Source of the DNA: Streptomyces sp. M92
GTDB lineage: Bacteria > Actinomycetota > Actinomycetes > Streptomycetales > Streptomycetaceae
DNA: 64,000 bases
NCBI RefSeq assembly: GCF_028473745.1
Contig: NZ_CP101137.1
Span: forward strand, 1,054,001-1,118,000
Direction: 5' to 3'
Position numbers and translations under genes: made by a program. This document shows, in pieces, positions 62,325-64,000 of this stretch (position 1 is its first letter; each line of letters begins with the position of its first letter). A model generated the notes under the pieces. The model did no database searches and had not been told where the DNA came from. It saw only the letters and a program-made list of their open reading frames with translations.

Positions 62325-63131
62325 TCAGCCCTTCGTGATCGTGCGGGTGTTGGTGACGATGTGCAGGTGGGAGAGCAGCCAGGCGTTGAAGTGCTCGGGC
62401 TGTTGCTGGTTGGCCAGGTGACCGGCGTCCTTGACGATCACGTAAGCGGTCTTGTGGAGTCCGCCGGCCAGGACCTGTGAGGCTTCGGGGCCGGTGATCC
62501 GGTCCTTCTCACCGCACAGGACGAGGGTGGGCGCGGTGACCCGGTCGAGTTCGCCGCGCAGGTCGGTGCGGGCCATCGACTCGGCCGCCGACCGGTAGCC
62601 GGGCGGCCGGACCGAGTCGGCCATGGTGTCGACGACCCGCCGCACCAACTCGGGCGGCGCGTCCTCGGACAGCAGCCGGGGGCCGCGCTGCTCCGCGAAG
62701 GCGCGCGGGCCGAGGCTCTCCAGTTCCGGGACGCGGGCGCGCATCGCGGCGGCCTTCTCGGGGCTGGTGCCGGAGCCGGGGGTGGAGTCGGCGACGGTGA
62801 GGGAGGCGACGAGGTCCGGGTGCCGGATGGCGAGCCGGAGCGCGATCACGCCGCCCCAGGAGACGCCGACGACGTGGGCGTCGGTGCCGCGGGCGCGGAT
62901 GACCTCGGCGGCGGTGTCGGCGTAGTCGTCGAGGGTGAGGTCGTGGTCCGGGTCGGCGGACTTGGCGTAGCCCGGTGCGTCCCAGGCGACAACCCGGTGG
63001 CCGGCCGCGAGTGCCTCGGTCTGCGGGGCGAAGGCGGCGGACGAGGAGCCGATGCCGTGCAGGCACAGGACCAGCGGTCCGTCGTCGCCGTTCTCCTCCA
63101 GGTGCAGCCCGGCGGGGTCGTAGGCGGTCAC
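62325..63131 (-). CDS. Alpha/beta hydrolase
   Basis: This 268-residue protein has HGIG (oxyanion hole), VGVSWGG (GxSxG with the nucleophile Ser), the Asp segment LVLCGEKDRITG and the late His in DAGHLANQQQPEHFN. This matches C-C hydrolases and lactonases of aromatic degradation and thus may open a ring-cleavage product or a lactone. The GTG start overlaps the aspartate-dehydrogenase-like stop by 4 nt. Confidence 0.9.
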   Translation of the reverse strand: MTAYDPAGLHLEENGDDGPLVLCLHGIGSSSAAFAPQTEALAAGHRVVAWDAPGYAKSADPDHDLTLDDYADTAAEVIRARGTDAHVVGVSWGGVIALRLAIRHPDLVASLTVADSTPGSGTSPEKAAAMRARVPELESLGPRAFAEQRGPRLLSEDAPPELVRRVVDTMADSVRPPGYRSAAESMARTDLRGELDRVTAPTLVLCGEKDRITGPEASQVLAGGLHKTAYVIVKDAGHLANQQQPEHFNAWLLSHLHIVTNTRTITKG

Positions 63132-63940
63132 AGGATCTGCCCCCGGCGCCCGGTCAGGGCCGCGAGCGAGCGCAGCACGGCGTACGGGACGACCCTGCTG
63201 GTGGCCGGGTTGGCGGCGTCGGGGACGTGGCGGACCTCGAAGCGGTACGAGCCCTGCGGGCCGCTCGCCTCGATCACGTGGGAGGTGTGCGCGGCCGCCG
63301 GGTCGGCGACGACGCGGACCCGTACGGCGTCGAGGTCGCCGACCGCGAGCGCCACCGACGCGGCGACGTTCGTGGACTTGGGGAAGCTGACGGGCACGTC
63401 GCGTGCGGTGCCGGACATGACCTCGACGGGCGTGGTCGTGGTCCGCAGCCGGGCGAGCATCTCCTCGCCCATCCACGGCTGTTCGAGGGTGGACGGCAGC
63501 TTGGTGGTGGTGAGGGTGACCTCGCCGAGCGGGCCCATGGCGCGTACGGCCTGGAGCAGGTCGAGGCCGCCGACCGCGCCGCCGGTGAAGTACACCCGGC
63601 CGGGCCCGGCCGCGAGGAGCCGCTTGGACAGGTCCTCGTCGGTCAGTGCTCCGGTGGACGCCACGAGCAGGTCGGTGCCGGAGGCGAGGATCGTATCGCC
63701 CCATTCCCGTACGACGCCCTGGCCCGCGGCCTCGACGATCAGGTCGCAGGAGGTGAGGGCCTGTTCCACGGTGAGCTGCGGGGCGGGGACGGCGTCGCCG
63801 AGCGGGCGGTTGTCGACGATGCCCGTCAGTTCGGCACCGGGCACCTCGCCCGCGGCGAGCGCGGCGCCGACGGTGCGGCCGATGGCGCCCCAGCCGATGA
63901 GGGCGACCTTGCGGGTGTGGGTTTTGACGGCGCTGCTCAT
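63128..63940 (-). CDS. Aspartate-dehydrogenase-like NAD(P) oxidoreductase
   Basis: This 270-residue protein has the Rossmann motif ALIGWGAIGRTVGAAL and the PF01958-type domain with a His (ARDVPVSFPKSTNVAASVAL) known from L-aspartate dehydrogenase NadX. In catabolic clusters members may act on other amino or hydroxy acids. It is not near nad genes, so NAD synthesis is doubtful here. Its ATG overlaps the previous gene's stop (ATGA). Confidence 0.82.
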   Translation of the reverse strand: MSSAVKTHTRKVALIGWGAIGRTVGAALAAGEVPGAELTGIVDNRPLGDAVPAPQLTVEQALTSCDLIVEAAGQGVVREWGDTILASGTDLLVASTGALTDEDLSKRLLAAGPGRVYFTGGAVGGLDLLQAVRAMGPLGEVTLTTTKLPSTLEQPWMGEEMLARLRTTTTPVEVMSGTARDVPVSFPKSTNVAASVALAVGDLDAVRVRVVADPAAAHTSHVIEASGPQGSYRFEVRHVPDAANPATSRVVPYAVLRSLAALTGRRGQIL

Positions 63941-64000
63941 GCCGCTGCTCCTTCCGGGCCGGTGACGGCGTCCACGGGCGGGGCGACGGGGCTGCCGTCG
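63937..64000 (-). CDS. 3' end of a further gene of the catabolic operon (truncated by the window)
   Basis: On the minus strand an open frame enters from the window edge and ends at a TGA (63937-63939) that overlaps the next start by 4 nt. Only 20 residues are visible (Asp-Gly-Ser-Pro ... Gly-Ala-Ala-Ala), too few for a family. The overlap says it belongs to the same operon. Confidence 0.6.
   Translation of the reverse strand, partial: DGSPVAPPVDAVTGPEGAAA

Overview
The window is very GC-rich, its codons nearly always end in G or C, many genes start with GTG or TTG, and most genes carry GGAGG-type ribosome binding sites. It holds three Streptomyces landmarks: the desferrioxamine locus (desEF and desABCD with iron boxes), adpA followed by ornA, with a TTA (bldA) codon in adpA, and the cebR-cebEFG-bglC cello-oligosaccharide locus with TGGGAGCGCTCCCA operators. 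I read it as chromosomal core of a Streptomyces close to S. coelicolor/S. lividans, with a more accessory right end. No phage, IS element, integrase, CRISPR array or rRNA was seen.

Layout. 1-3000: the end of a regulator-like gene, a decayed membrane glycosyltransferase pseudogene and a secreted endonuclease I. 3000-9100: a minus-strand operon (sodium/solute symporter, ureohydrolase, ThDP decarboxylase) divergent from a PucR-type regulator; the best reading is arginine or 4-guanidinobutyrate catabolism. 9100-19600: acyl-CoA metabolism. A minus-strand acyl-CoA dehydrogenase/thioesterase/CDF transporter operon and a TetR regulator face the leucine/branched-chain degradation operon accD1-accA1-hmgL-acdH. 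19600-26900: desferrioxamine uptake and synthesis genes behind two DmdR-type iron boxes. 26900-34700: a DUF4429/SHOCT protein, glmS, an acetate-transporter-like protein, a universal stress protein, adpA, ornA and tRNA-His(GTG), with strong hairpin terminators and two dispersed Streptomyces intergenic repeats. 34700-41300: the CebR regulon, with minisatellites between cebG and bglC. 41500-51200: a secreted trypsin-fold protein that has lost catalytic residues and carries VCBS repeats, a two-component system, a spermidine-synthase-like protein, an HTH/TPR regulator, a histidine phosphatase and a PAP2-type membrane enzyme.

51000-55800 is the most unusual DNA-processing locus: three overlapping genes encode a Cas4/RecB-like Fe-S nuclease, a 532-residue protein of unknown family and an SF1 (UPF1/Dna2-like) helicase. 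Together they look like a split Dna2 machine. The 3' end of the helicase gene has been copied into three 169-bp tandem repeats.

55800-64000 (running off the window) is a tightly packed minus-strand catabolic cluster: Rieske oxygenase, its reductase, a 75-residue recombinase-like helix protein, a ThDP enzyme, two SDRs, a cupin, an alpha/beta hydrolase and an aspartate-dehydrogenase-like protein. A convergent MarR regulator lies at its end. I do not recognise the pathway. This cluster and the nuclease/helicase trio are the two best candidates for an undescribed system.
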